DNA from: Acidiluteibacter sp963716125
Lineage (GTDB): Bacteria > Bacteroidota > Bacteroidia > Flavobacteriales_E > Vicingaceae
Reading direction: 5' to 3'
DNA: 64,000 bases
Assembly (NCBI GenBank): GCA_963716125.1
Contig: OY970294.1
Location: forward strand, 2,728,001 to 2,792,000
Under the pieces are notes generated by a model. That model had not been told where the DNA came from, did no database searches, and was given only the letters and a program-made list of their open reading frames with translations. The translations under genes and the position numbers were made by a program. Positions 26,301 through 33,933 of the stretch are shown here, in pieces; positions within the stretch are counted from its first letter, which is position 1, and the number at the start of each line of letters is the position of its first letter.

Positions 26301-28179
26301 TTCAACAGCCATTACTTCTTCTAGTGCAGATATATTCTGGACAGAAAATAATAGTGCTACTACATGGCAGGTAGAGTATGATACTACAGGATTTACTTTA
26401 GGAACAGGAACCAAAAGTATTGTAACTTCAGACAGTGTTACTATTTCTAGTTTAGCAGGTAGTACTACATATGATGTTTATGTAAGAGCAATATGTGGTG
26501 CAGCTGATTCTAGTTTATGGACAGGACCAATATCATTTACTACGTTATGCGTACCTGTTTCAGCTCCATTTATCGAAACTTTCCAAACTGCAACTGTTCC
26601 TAGTTGTTGGATTGAAAGCGGTGATAATTCTTGGGAATTTGGTAGTACAGTAACTACTCCTGTTGGGTTTGCAGCTTATGGTGCTGCAAATGTACCTGAT
26701 CATTCAGGTACAAGTGGAACTTTCATCGGAATGGATGGATCTGATAACGCGGCAAATGATGTTAGTTCACTAGAAACTCCTTTAGTAGATATTTCAGCTT
26801 TAAATAAAGCTGAATTAACTTACTGGGTTTTTAGTAATAACATTAATGATACAGTTATAAACAAACTAATTGTTGAAGTTTATTCTGGAACTCAGTGGAT
26901 ACAAGTGGATTCAATTCAAGAAAATTTAGATACTACATGGGTAGAGAGAAAAACTAATTTAACTGCTTTAAATATTACTGGTATAATAAAAGCTAGGTTT
27001 ACGGTTACAGGTTCTTCAACTCCAGGGTTTACATTTTATAATGATATCCTTTTGGATGATATAAAAATTGATGAACAACTTATTGTTTATCAACCTATTG
27101 GAGCTATTAATACGGAAGATAGTTTAGGTGTTGCTGATTTATTAGGCAATTCTTATTGGACTTCAGGTACAGTTGCAGGTGTTGATTTAGATGGTAACAA
27201 TGGTATTTCATTTACTATTATTGATCAATCAGGTACTAATCCTGAAGGAATAAACATCTTCAACTTTAATGATGTAAGTGCTTATGTTGTAAATGAAGGT
27301 GATTCTATTATGGTAAGAGGAGAAGTTCAACAATTTAATGGTTTAACCCAATTGTTTGTTGATTCTATTGCTATCATTTCTACAGGAAGTGCATTACCAG
27401 CAAATGCTTTAGTTACTGTATTAGATGAAAGCACTGAATCTGCTTTAATCAGAATGGAAAATATGACAGTTACTAACGTTCCTTCTGGTACCTCTATTAA
27501 TGTTACTTTATCTGATGGTACAAACACATTTACAATGAGAGTTGATAATGACACGAAGATATTGGATAGTTTAACTTTCAATGTTGGTGATGTATTGTGT
27601 TCTGTTAATGGTATTGGTGGTCAATTTGACAATTCAAATCCATTTACTTCAGGATACCAGATATTCCCAATGAGATATACTGATGTGGTTTTTGCTCCAT
27701 CAGTTGATTTAGGAATTGATACTATGGTTTGTGATACAAACAATTTTATGTTAGACGCAGGTGCTTGGACTTCTTATGTATGGAGCACTGGTGCTACTAC
27801 ACGTATGATTACGCCAAATGATAGTATTACACAATACATTGTTACCGTAATGGATGCAAATGGATGTACAGGAACTGATACTATTAATGTAACAGTTACT
27901 ATTTGTACTTCTATAAATGATAACAACTTAAATTCTGCAAACATTAACTTCTATCCAAACCCTTCAAAAGGTCAGTTTAGAATGGAGATTTCAGGTGTGC
28001 AATCAGCACAATCTAATCTTGAAATTTTAAATGTAAATGGTCAAGTTGTTTATAACAATAACCTATTAATTAATGGATCATTAATAAAAGATATCGACAT
28101 CAATGTTGAGCCAGGTATCTACTTTGTGAAGTTGAGCAATAGCAATGGTGTGAAAGTTAAAAAACTGATCGTCGAATAA
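23389..28179 (+). CDS. Large modular T9SS cargo (fibronectin III, GEVED, type A sorting domain)
   Basis: This 1596-residue secreted protein begins with a signal peptide ending SSAQC. Jelly-roll (choice-of-anchor-like) segments alternate with fibronectin type III domains (SIDFNWTENGTATSWQVEYG and similar, followed by YSFYVRAICGAGD). Two adjacent 261-residue units (about 300-560 and 561-821) are a recent internal duplication. Residues about 823-960 form a GEVED domain (VNVWVDWNNDFDFDDTLELI). A second jelly roll and an OB-fold-like segment follow. The protein ends in a type A sorting domain (INFYPNPSKGQFRMEI, GIYFVKLSNSNGVKVKKLIV). Likely an adhesin or glycan-binding surface protein, with its own promoter and terminator. 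Confidence 0.88.
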   Translation: MKRLLQSAFLVLFGLGVNSTSSAQCTYSSPYSENFTTFAPTCWTEAKGSLTASTTTTGTTSDWVADGFLNVGTAGSARMNIWSTTKKEWLISPKIDLGTVATSYQLEFDAGLTDFIGSGADLMGPDDTLAVVISLDSGDTWSTANILKLYTAGNQPSNIGENIVIDLSAYTGKVKIGFYAASTVTNADYNVYIDNFSIDTLATCPKPSALATSNITINSIDFNWTENGTATSWQVEYGVNGFTLGSGTKTLASTTSLYSASSLSSATEYSFYVRAICGAGDTSKWSGPISAFTLCAAYNAPFYTNFENDIDGAAPLCWNTFSTISNGFARVDNLTGTGSPFAGTFALYMYSGSGFTAGSDTLIAISPEFADMNIGNKRVRFQMNSSDLTSGLVVGTMSSTSPTATFTPLDTFTVTTTNTYNELTVDLTTANGYNGTDKYVVFAHTLGSTFDYIRIDNFNYEVIPTCIKPSSLTINTITATSVDFGWTEAGSATSWQVQSDTTGFSIGTGTKIVTGSNPYTVTGLNPATQYEFYVRAICTVGDTSYWQGPISALTACVAINAPYYTGFENDAELSTPLCWNAYSSKSNAYVRVDNFTGTGSPFLGTNALYMYSGSATAALSDTLIAISPEFGDMTAGDKRVRFQMNSSDLTSGLIVGTVSLATPTATFNPLDTFMVSATNTYSELTVDLTTANGYNGTDKYVVFAHTLGSTFDYVRIDEFRYEAIPNCIKPTGLSKAATTSTSFDLFWTEVGTATSWQIQYDTTAFAIGTGTKSVVSSDSVTISGLTANTSYDAYVRSICAVGDTSGWEGPISIYTGYCLVSTTSTFDYLSSVTTTGAVTNATYSATAQPAGSYADESAQLITSFASGTFDINTTYVGGTNGVNVWVDWNNDFDFDDTLELIGSVNSSSLTKTFNIAVPATAVAGNYRMRVRAQWGSTANPPSCGSVNYGSTVDFTLVLSSAPSCLGVTTLASTAITSSSADIFWTENNSATTWQVEYDTTGFTLGTGTKSIVTSDSVTISSLAGSTTYDVYVRAICGAADSSLWTGPISFTTLCVPVSAPFIETFQTATVPSCWIESGDNSWEFGSTVTTPVGFAAYGAANVPDHSGTSGTFIGMDGSDNAANDVSSLETPLVDISALNKAELTYWVFSNNINDTVINKLIVEVYSGTQWIQVDSIQENLDTTWVERKTNLTALNITGIIKARFTVTGSSTPGFTFYNDILLDDIKIDEQLIVYQPIGAINTEDSLGVADLLGNSYWTSGTVAGVDLDGNNGISFTIIDQSGTNPEGINIFNFNDVSAYVVNEGDSIMVRGEVQQFNGLTQLFVDSIAIISTGSALPANALVTVLDESTESALIRMENMTVTNVPSGTSINVTLSDGTNTFTMRVDNDTKILDSLTFNVGDVLCSVNGIGGQFDNSNPFTSGYQIFPMRYTDVVFAPSVDLGIDTMVCDTNNFMLDAGAWTSYVWSTGATTRMITPNDSITQYIVTVMDANGCTGTDTINVTVTICTSINDNNLNSANINFYPNPSKGQFRMEISGVQSAQSNLEILNVNGQVVYNNNLLINGSLIKDIDINVEPGIYFVKLSNSNGVKVKKLIVE
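24304..25869 (+). repeat. Internal duplication of 783 bp in the large cargo gene
   Basis: Two adjacent segments offset by 783 bp (TTTGAAAATGAT at 24304 and again at 25087) encode nearly the same 261 residues. Shared stretches include RVRFQMNSSDLTSGL and LTVDLTTANGYNGTDKYVVF. The DNA has drifted at many third positions, so the duplication is not brand new. Confidence 0.8.
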
Positions 28180-28200
28180 TAAAAGCAATAATTGCTAATT

Positions 28201-28245
28201 AAAAAAGTGTCCCTCTCCATTTAGTTGGAGAGGGACACTTTTTTT
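28201..28245 (+). terminator. Strong Rho-independent terminator after the large cargo gene
   Basis: A stem of 19 bp (AAAAAAGTGTCCCTCTCCA at 28201-28219 and its complement from 28226) with a 6-base loop ends in a run of seven T. It starts 21 bases after the cargo stop and is one of the strongest terminators in the window. Confidence 0.92.
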
Positions 28246-28349
28246 GTTTTACCGATATCCTTACAGTATATTCAAGAATATGTGCTTCATGAATCGGTAT
28301 TTACAATTGTAAAATTATGCGCATGCACAATTACAATCTGTATAAAAAA

Positions 28350-28690
28350 AAACAAACCTATAAGCCGGATTCTGTTTCCATCGAAATGGAATTCTATCAT
28401 TTATCTAATCGGTCTACCCTCTGAGATCAGGCGAGCAACCCTCAAGCCTCAGTTTATTTGACTTTTCAAGCCGCAAGGTTTACCTAGCTAAAACAGTTAC
28501 CTGCAATACTGGTAGGCTCTTACCCTACCCTTTCACCCTTACTACGCCATAGGCGAGCGGTTTACTTTCTGTTGCACTTTCTGTCACAATACATTCCTGC
28601 ATTGAGCCCTTATATTCTATAAGGTGCGGTGCTCTATCTTGTCCGGACTTTCCTCCCCCAACAATGTTGAGAGCGATAGAATAGTTTGCG
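28350..28690 (-). ncRNA. rnpB: RNase P RNA (class A)
   Basis: On the minus strand the region contains the conserved 5' box GGAGGAAAGTCCGGAC (complement of 28641-28656), then GTAAGGGTGAAAGGGTAG and the GGTAAGAGCCTACCAG hairpin. The 3' box is ACAGAATCCGGCTTATAGG (complement of 28357-28375). The ends pair as helix P1 (CAAACT with GGTTTG), giving about 341 nt, normal for a bacterial class A RNA. This is the catalytic subunit that matures the 5' end of tRNAs. A TAATTTTG promoter box stands just upstream, and the 3' side runs into a long T tract that can end transcription. Confidence 0.95.
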
Positions 28691-28693
28691 ACA

Positions 28694-28701
28694 CAAAATT
28701 A
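28694..28701 (-). promoter_or_regulatory. Promoter -7 element of rnpB
   Basis: TAATTTTG on the minus strand matches TAnnTTTG, about 6 bases before the predicted 5' end of the RNase P RNA. It lies in the few bases between the Smr gene stop and rnpB. No clear TTG stands at -33. Confidence 0.55.
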
Positions 28702-28703
28702 CG

Positions 28704-29279
28704 TTATTTATGTAGATTTCTAATAATTATCTCTGTTGCTCCAAATCCGTACTTTTGAATATTGCCATCTAGAATTTCAATATCTGTATGAGATTCGCGT
28801 AAATAAGTTCTGATTTTATTTTTTAGAATCCCCTCTCCTACACCATGAATAAAAACTAATCGACTAATTTTTAAAGCAAAGGCATGCTCTAAACATTCCT
28901 TAAAATGACGTATTTGAGTTTCTAATTTCTCATGATTTTTTAGTCGATTCGGTGCATCTACCAATTCCTCTATGTGTAAATCTATTTCTAAAACTTTATT
29001 TGAACCTTTGTGAAAATTAAATTCTTTTATATAGGGAGATAAATGATTAATGTTTTTCTTACTGATCCCTAACTCATTGTCAGCTTTTTGATTTTCTTCT
29101 TTTCTCTTATAAGTTACTGTATTGTCTTCATTAATTTTAAGAAGTTCATGCTCTTCAAAAGGTAAATCCATACCCAAATCGGTTAAAACAAATATTTGAT
29201 TAGTTTCAGTAATTTCCACCACTACTCCTTCCCCAACTTCATTCAATAACTTAACTTTATCCCCAACTTTAAAAATCAT
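28704..29279 (-). CDS. Smr/MutS-domain protein with DUF2027-like N-terminus
   Basis: In this 191-residue protein the N-terminal 60 residues (IFKVGDKVKLLNEVGEGVVV, then PFEEHELLKIN) form a small beta-barrel as in the DUF2027 family. The C-terminal 90 residues are an Smr domain: LEIDLHIEELV, then LVFIHGVGEGILKNKIRTYL with the typical HGxGxG loop, and YGFGATEIII. Smr domains act on nucleic acids, often as endonucleases on stalled mRNAs or branched DNA. The role of this stand-alone Bacteroidota form is not established. It lies directly upstream of rnpB on the same strand, but rnpB has its own promoter box. Confidence 0.88.
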   Translation of the reverse strand: MIFKVGDKVKLLNEVGEGVVVEITETNQIFVLTDLGMDLPFEEHELLKINEDNTVTYKRKEENQKADNELGISKKNINHLSPYIKEFNFHKGSNKVLEIDLHIEELVDAPNRLKNHEKLETQIRHFKECLEHAFALKISRLVFIHGVGEGILKNKIRTYLRESHTDIEILDGNIQKYGFGATEIIIRNLHK

Positions 29280-29338
29280 CTTTACCTATTGTTTTGATTG
29301 TGCAAATATCGAAACAATTAATGAACTAAAAATTTAAA

Positions 29339-29893
29339 ATGAAAGAAAGAGGATCTTGGAAAATACTTTCAACAGAAAATAAATACGACAATCCATGGAT
29401 TAATGTAACAGAACATCAAGTGATCAATCCAGGAGGAGGAAATGGCATTTATGGAGAAATCCATTTTAAAAATATGGCAATCGGAATTATTCCTTTAGAT
29501 AACGATTACAATACATGGATAGTTGGTCAGTATCGTTTTCCATTACAAGCCTACAGTTGGGAAATAATAGAAGGTGGCGGCAAAATTGGAGTTGACCCGA
29601 TAGATTCAGCAAAAAGAGAGTTGGCTGAAGAGGCAGGAATTGTTGCCCAAGAATATATTTTGATTCAAAAAATGCATTTAAGTAATTCTGTAAGCGATGA
29701 ATTTGGTTTAATTTATGTAGCCAAAGGCTTAAGCTTTCAAGAAGCTTCACCAGAAATCGAAGAAGACTTAGAAGTAAAAAAAATACCTTTTCAACAGCTT
29801 TATGAAATGGTAATGAATGGAGAAATGACAGACAGCTTAACTGTAGCAGGCGTATTAAAATTAAAAATACTAATTGAAAAGGGTGAAATTTAA
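29339..29893 (+). CDS. NUDIX hydrolase (ADP-ribose pyrophosphatase-like)
   Basis: The 184-residue protein contains a NUDIX box at residues 79-101, ending in RELAEEAGI with the metal-binding REUxEE core intact (R93, E94, E97, E98). The upstream glutamate of the G-x5-E-x7-REU pattern is valine here (residue 85). The fold and the preceding VGQYRFPLQAYSWEIIEGG stretch fit the ADP-ribose pyrophosphatase subgroup, which hydrolyses nucleoside diphosphates linked to sugars. Its end overlaps the convergent Rieske gene by 4 nt. Substrate not proven. Confidence 0.85.
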   Translation: MKERGSWKILSTENKYDNPWINVTEHQVINPGGGNGIYGEIHFKNMAIGIIPLDNDYNTWIVGQYRFPLQAYSWEIIEGGGKIGVDPIDSAKRELAEEAGIVAQEYILIQKMHLSNSVSDEFGLIYVAKGLSFQEASPEIEEDLEVKKIPFQQLYEMVMNGEMTDSLTVAGVLKLKILIEKGEI

Positions 29894-30243
29894 AACCCTA
29901 AAAAATTCTTTTTAAATCCGATATAATAATTCTCTTCATGTATGATAACAGGATAATTTTCTAAATACAATCCATGCCCTTGACCATTTTTTAAATCAAA
30001 TCCATAGTGATGAATAGGGCAAACTACTTTACCATTCTCACATTCACCTTTAAAAAAAGATCCACCTGCGTGAGGACATTTATCTTTAAAAGCATATATG
30101 TTTCCTTCAAATTTCGATAAACAGATCCAATGATCATCAATAAAATAACGGATAATTTTATTTTCTTCTAGATTTTCCAAAATTGAATCATCTGTATCAG
30201 GATATAGTTTTTCCCAATTATACTTTTTCCTATCAATTTCCAA
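29890..30243 (-). CDS. Rieske [2Fe-2S] protein
   Basis: This short protein (117 residues) has a Rieske cluster site: C56-P-H58 and C75-P-I-H78, in KCPHAGGSF and VCPIHHYGFDLKNG. It has no signal peptide or membrane helix, so it is a soluble ferredoxin like those serving oxygenases or nitrite reductases. No oxygenase gene is adjacent, so its partner is unknown. The chosen start is TTG at 30243. Confidence 0.87.
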   Translation of the reverse strand: MEIDRKKYNWEKLYPDTDDSILENLEENKIIRYFIDDHWICLSKFEGNIYAFKDKCPHAGGSFFKGECENGKVVCPIHHYGFDLKNGQGHGLYLENYPVIIHEENYYIGFKKNFLGF

Positions 30244-30260
30244 ATCAATACTTTTTAGTC

Positions 30261-30289
30261 AAAAAAAAGAGGTGAAAAATTCACCTCTT
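30261..30289 (-). terminator. Terminator of the M4 metallopeptidase gene
   Basis: On the minus strand AAGAGGTGAA and TTCACCTCTT pair around a short loop and are followed by eight T. It starts a few bases after the metallopeptidase stop at 30295. Confidence 0.85.
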
Positions 30290-30294
30290 AATTC

Positions 30295-33200
30295 TTAATC
30301 GATTACAATCAACTTTATTACTTTACTTACTTCTTTACTTTTGAAACTAACAAAATAGATTCCATTCTCTAAATTATCAGTATCGATAATAAAGCTAGAA
30401 TTTCCCGATGCTACGTTTCCTTTATAAACTGTTTTCACTAATTGACCATTCAAATTATTCACAAAAATTTCAGCATTTACAGCTTTATTCAATGAAACAT
30501 TTAACTTACTATTGGTAGTAGTAGGATTCGGCAATAATTTTAAACTAAAATTATTCTTAAACTCATTAATAGAAGTAGCAATACAATTTGGATCAAAAAT
30601 AGCGGTAACAGGAATACGAGAAAATTTACAATACTCTTGTACTTCCCAATCATAAAAGAAATAGTAATAATCTAATGGTCCTGTATTGGCGCTACTTTTT
30701 GTAATACTTAACATATCATTAGAATAAGGATATTGAACACCAGAATTATTTCTAAATAAATCAACAGTTGAACTAGAAGATAACCCGAGTTGATATCCAA
30801 CACCAGCAGAAACGTCAAAGTTTACAGCAACTCTTTGTTGACCACTAGGTATATTTACTGTTCTAAATTGCAATACCTGACCTGAACTATCTCTTAACTC
30901 TATCGTTCTATTGCCTGCACCATTTGCGAATACCAAAACACTTTTTAATAAAAATCCTTTAAATGCAGTAAACACTAAATGCTGCTGACCTGTAAAATTA
31001 TTCCCTCCACCAATGGTGTTGGTAGCAGGACCAACTTTTGTATTAGCTCCATAATTAATTGCTTCTGCATAATAAGTTGTAGTAGCTGAAATAATAGGTG
31101 TTGTAAAAGGATTACCTGATCCTACTAAATTACCTGCAGATGAAGCATCGTACCAATTAATTATACCTGAGCCAGTAATATTTAAAGTAGCTGGAACATT
31201 AGGACAAGCTGTATCACCTTTGAAATTAGTAATTCTAGGTCTTCTAATCACTATTTGAGAATTTTTTACAATGGAGTCATTTCCAAAGCTATTGGCTACA
31301 ACTAGCTTAATATTATAAGTTCCATTTGATGTATATACCTTTGATGGGTTTTGCGCAGAAGATGTACTATTATCTCCAAAGTCCCAAGACCATGAAGATG
31401 GTCCATTCAATGAATGATCATAAAATTGTATATTACCCGAACACGAAGTATCTGTATTGGCATTGAAATCAGCAGTTGGTGCTGTGGTTGGCAACCCACA
31501 AGACCAATCAATTTCAAATCCCGCACCATTAGTCCCAATATCAGAAATAAAACGAACTGTAATAGCACCTCTTGTTGAAGTTAAAGTAGTTGGGAGATTA
31601 TTATTACAAAAAGTTCCCATTAATGGATCATTAACAGAAGATCCGTCAAATATTTGCATATAATCATAATTACATGAATTACCTTGACCCGCTTCCACAT
31701 CAAATTGAATAAAATTTAATGTTACAGTGCTTGCTCCAAAAGGAGCAATTGTAATGATAGAATTTGCATTATCTTCATAATTTAAGGAAGAGCCACCATT
31801 ATCGAACAATTTACCAAAGCAATCAGTTTGAGTTGTGTTCACTCCATTAAACAATGAAACGTTACACAAATTAGCTGTGTCTACGGAAATGTAAGCAGTT
31901 TTTAGTGATGAATCTATTCCACAAGCACCACCATTTGTAATCAATTTAACATTGTAGTTTCCAATATTATTGTAAGTTTTTATAGGATTTAATAAGGTAG
32001 AAGAAGTTCCATCACCAAAATCCCAAACAAAATTTATTCCATTGTTACTCTTGTTCTGAAAACGCACTCTAAATGGAGCTTTACAAGCCGAAGTATCAGA
32101 AGTAGTGAAATTAGCTTGAACACCAGGTATATAAGGAGAACCTACTCCTACAGCATACCAAGCATTAGTAACTGAAATAACCTGTGGAGAACAAGGACCA
32201 TATAAATCTACAGCTGACTTAATAGAGAAAAACCTAGCATCAGAATAATTAGAATTACTTGATAAATAAACAGTTAAGTTCCTAAAAGCAATTTTACTTG
32301 CAGTATCCATACCGAGACCTGTGACTGAAAATGAATTCAACAAATCATTGGTACCGGTACCACCATTTACTAATAAATAAAACCAATAGTTTTGAACGCC
32401 ACTATTATAATGCACACCACAATAGTCATTTGTATTCATAGGTATTCCACAATCAGGGTTTCTCCATGAAGTTCCACCATAGGTATCGGGATCACCAAAT
32501 TGGTTAGGGTTACTCATGCTTCTAATAGCGCCACCCAAATCAGCACCTATTAACCAATCTGCATTGGTTGGTCGAGCAAAAAATTCTATTGCAGTTCCAA
32601 AAATATCTGAAAAAGATTCACTTAATGCACCTGATTCTCTTTGATAAATTAAATTAGCCGTTAGTGAAGTTAAACCGTGGGTTATTTCATGACCAGCAAT
32701 ATCTATAGCCGTTAAAGGAGTTTTTAATACAGAAGATGGATTACCATCACCATAACTCATTCTAACTCCGTCCCAAAAAGCATTAGCATAATTTAAATCA
32801 AAATGAACGTAACTATATAGTGCATAGCCGTTGCCATCAATACTATTTCTGTTATGCTTTTGAAAAAAATAATCATAAGTTTTTTCAGCGCCCCAATGTG
32901 CGTCAGTTGCGTACTCATCCTTAGTATTATTAAAATTATTCCAAATATTATTAGAATCCAAAAAATCCACAGCAGCTCCATAGCTCGTTCCTGTGTTACA
33001 ATCTAATGTCACAATACCTATTCCTCTTTCCGTATTTCTAAGTCTAAAGGTAGTAGAATTAACGCTATCAGTAGTTATACTTTGAGTACCACTGTAGGCA
33101 GTATTTGCTGTTCCATTCGCATTAGATGTATGTATTAATTCATTTTTAAATAACAATTCTCCATTTTGAGCATCAATATAATACTCAGCATGTGACATTG

Positions 33201-33828
33201 GTTGCTGCGCATAAATGTCTAAATGATAAGCTAGTCTCGTACCTTCAATATAATAATCATTGTTTTGAGGAAGTATTACCAATTCACCTTTGGGATAGTA
33301 AGTTGCATTTGGATCATCAGTAATTAATTTAATAGAATATTCTTCTAATGGAAGCTCCCATTTATATTTCGAAGCTCCAATAAGATTTTTGGCACGATTC
33401 ACAGCATCCAACTTACTTAGAGTGGCCTCAGTTTTAATACCTTTAGGAATAATAGCAAATCCACTTATAGATTCCATTTTACCATTTAAACTATGAGCAA
33501 TATATAGCGCATTTTCTACTTTAATTTCATTGTAAAACTGTTGATAAGTAGTATGAAAATATCCCAATTCATCTTGAACTGATTGCACTTTCTTAAAGGT
33601 AATTTGAGGACTTTCTTTAAAAATAGCCGAAATCACAGAAGTAAATGCAGCCAGACTAGGTTGTTTACTTTTTTCGAATAAAATATAAGCAGGAGCTTCT
33701 GATTTAGTGGTATATCGTAACTCTTGCGCTCCATTAACTCGAGAAGAGGCAAAATTACCATAGTAAGATTGCGCAAAAGAAAAAGAACTAACGAATGTAA
33801 AAAATAGGAGTAATGATTTAAATTTCAT
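30295..33828 (-). CDS. Secreted M4 (thermolysin-family) metallopeptidase with PKD, CUB and T9SS domains
   Basis: The product has 1177 residues. After a signal peptide (to about residue 19) comes a propeptide with FTP/PepSY features. The catalytic domain has HEITHG (zinc ligands H380 and H384, catalytic E381), the third ligand E404 in GALSESFSD, and GVHYNSGVQNYWF further on. Residues about 580-660 and 800-870 are PKD domains (NFVWDFGDGTSS, SWSWDFGDNSTS), with a CUB-like domain between them (LNYEDNANSIITIAPFGAST). The C-terminus is a type A sorting domain (LKLLPNPTTTNSKLNV, GIYFVSFKSKEVSKVIKLIV). An extracellular protease for protein degradation, exported by T9SS; all catalytic residues are present. 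Confidence 0.93.
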   Translation of the reverse strand: MKFKSLLLFFTFVSSFSFAQSYYGNFASSRVNGAQELRYTTKSEAPAYILFEKSKQPSLAAFTSVISAIFKESPQITFKKVQSVQDELGYFHTTYQQFYNEIKVENALYIAHSLNGKMESISGFAIIPKGIKTEATLSKLDAVNRAKNLIGASKYKWELPLEEYSIKLITDDPNATYYPKGELVILPQNNDYYIEGTRLAYHLDIYAQQPMSHAEYYIDAQNGELLFKNELIHTSNANGTANTAYSGTQSITTDSVNSTTFRLRNTERGIGIVTLDCNTGTSYGAAVDFLDSNNIWNNFNNTKDEYATDAHWGAEKTYDYFFQKHNRNSIDGNGYALYSYVHFDLNYANAFWDGVRMSYGDGNPSSVLKTPLTAIDIAGHEITHGLTSLTANLIYQRESGALSESFSDIFGTAIEFFARPTNADWLIGADLGGAIRSMSNPNQFGDPDTYGGTSWRNPDCGIPMNTNDYCGVHYNSGVQNYWFYLLVNGGTGTNDLLNSFSVTGLGMDTASKIAFRNLTVYLSSNSNYSDARFFSIKSAVDLYGPCSPQVISVTNAWYAVGVGSPYIPGVQANFTTSDTSACKAPFRVRFQNKSNNGINFVWDFGDGTSSTLLNPIKTYNNIGNYNVKLITNGGACGIDSSLKTAYISVDTANLCNVSLFNGVNTTQTDCFGKLFDNGGSSLNYEDNANSIITIAPFGASTVTLNFIQFDVEAGQGNSCNYDYMQIFDGSSVNDPLMGTFCNNNLPTTLTSTRGAITVRFISDIGTNGAGFEIDWSCGLPTTAPTADFNANTDTSCSGNIQFYDHSLNGPSSWSWDFGDNSTSSAQNPSKVYTSNGTYNIKLVVANSFGNDSIVKNSQIVIRRPRITNFKGDTACPNVPATLNITGSGIINWYDASSAGNLVGSGNPFTTPIISATTTYYAEAINYGANTKVGPATNTIGGGNNFTGQQHLVFTAFKGFLLKSVLVFANGAGNRTIELRDSSGQVLQFRTVNIPSGQQRVAVNFDVSAGVGYQLGLSSSSTVDLFRNNSGVQYPYSNDMLSITKSSANTGPLDYYYFFYDWEVQEYCKFSRIPVTAIFDPNCIATSINEFKNNFSLKLLPNPTTTNSKLNVSLNKAVNAEIFVNNLNGQLVKTVYKGNVASGNSSFIIDTDNLENGIYFVSFKSKEVSKVIKLIVID

Positions 33829-33933
33829 CGATATTAATTATTTAAATTAAGCTTAATATAAAGCAGCCTTAAAATTACAAAAAAGTGGAGATAAATAGGT
33901 GTATTAGAAAATAAATATCTATACAACCTTAAA

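Noticed and set aside
28225..28461. A 78-codon plus-strand reading frame downstream of the large cargo gene
   Set aside because: It starts inside the terminator hairpin and runs into the antisense of RNase P RNA; the translated sequence shows no family features.
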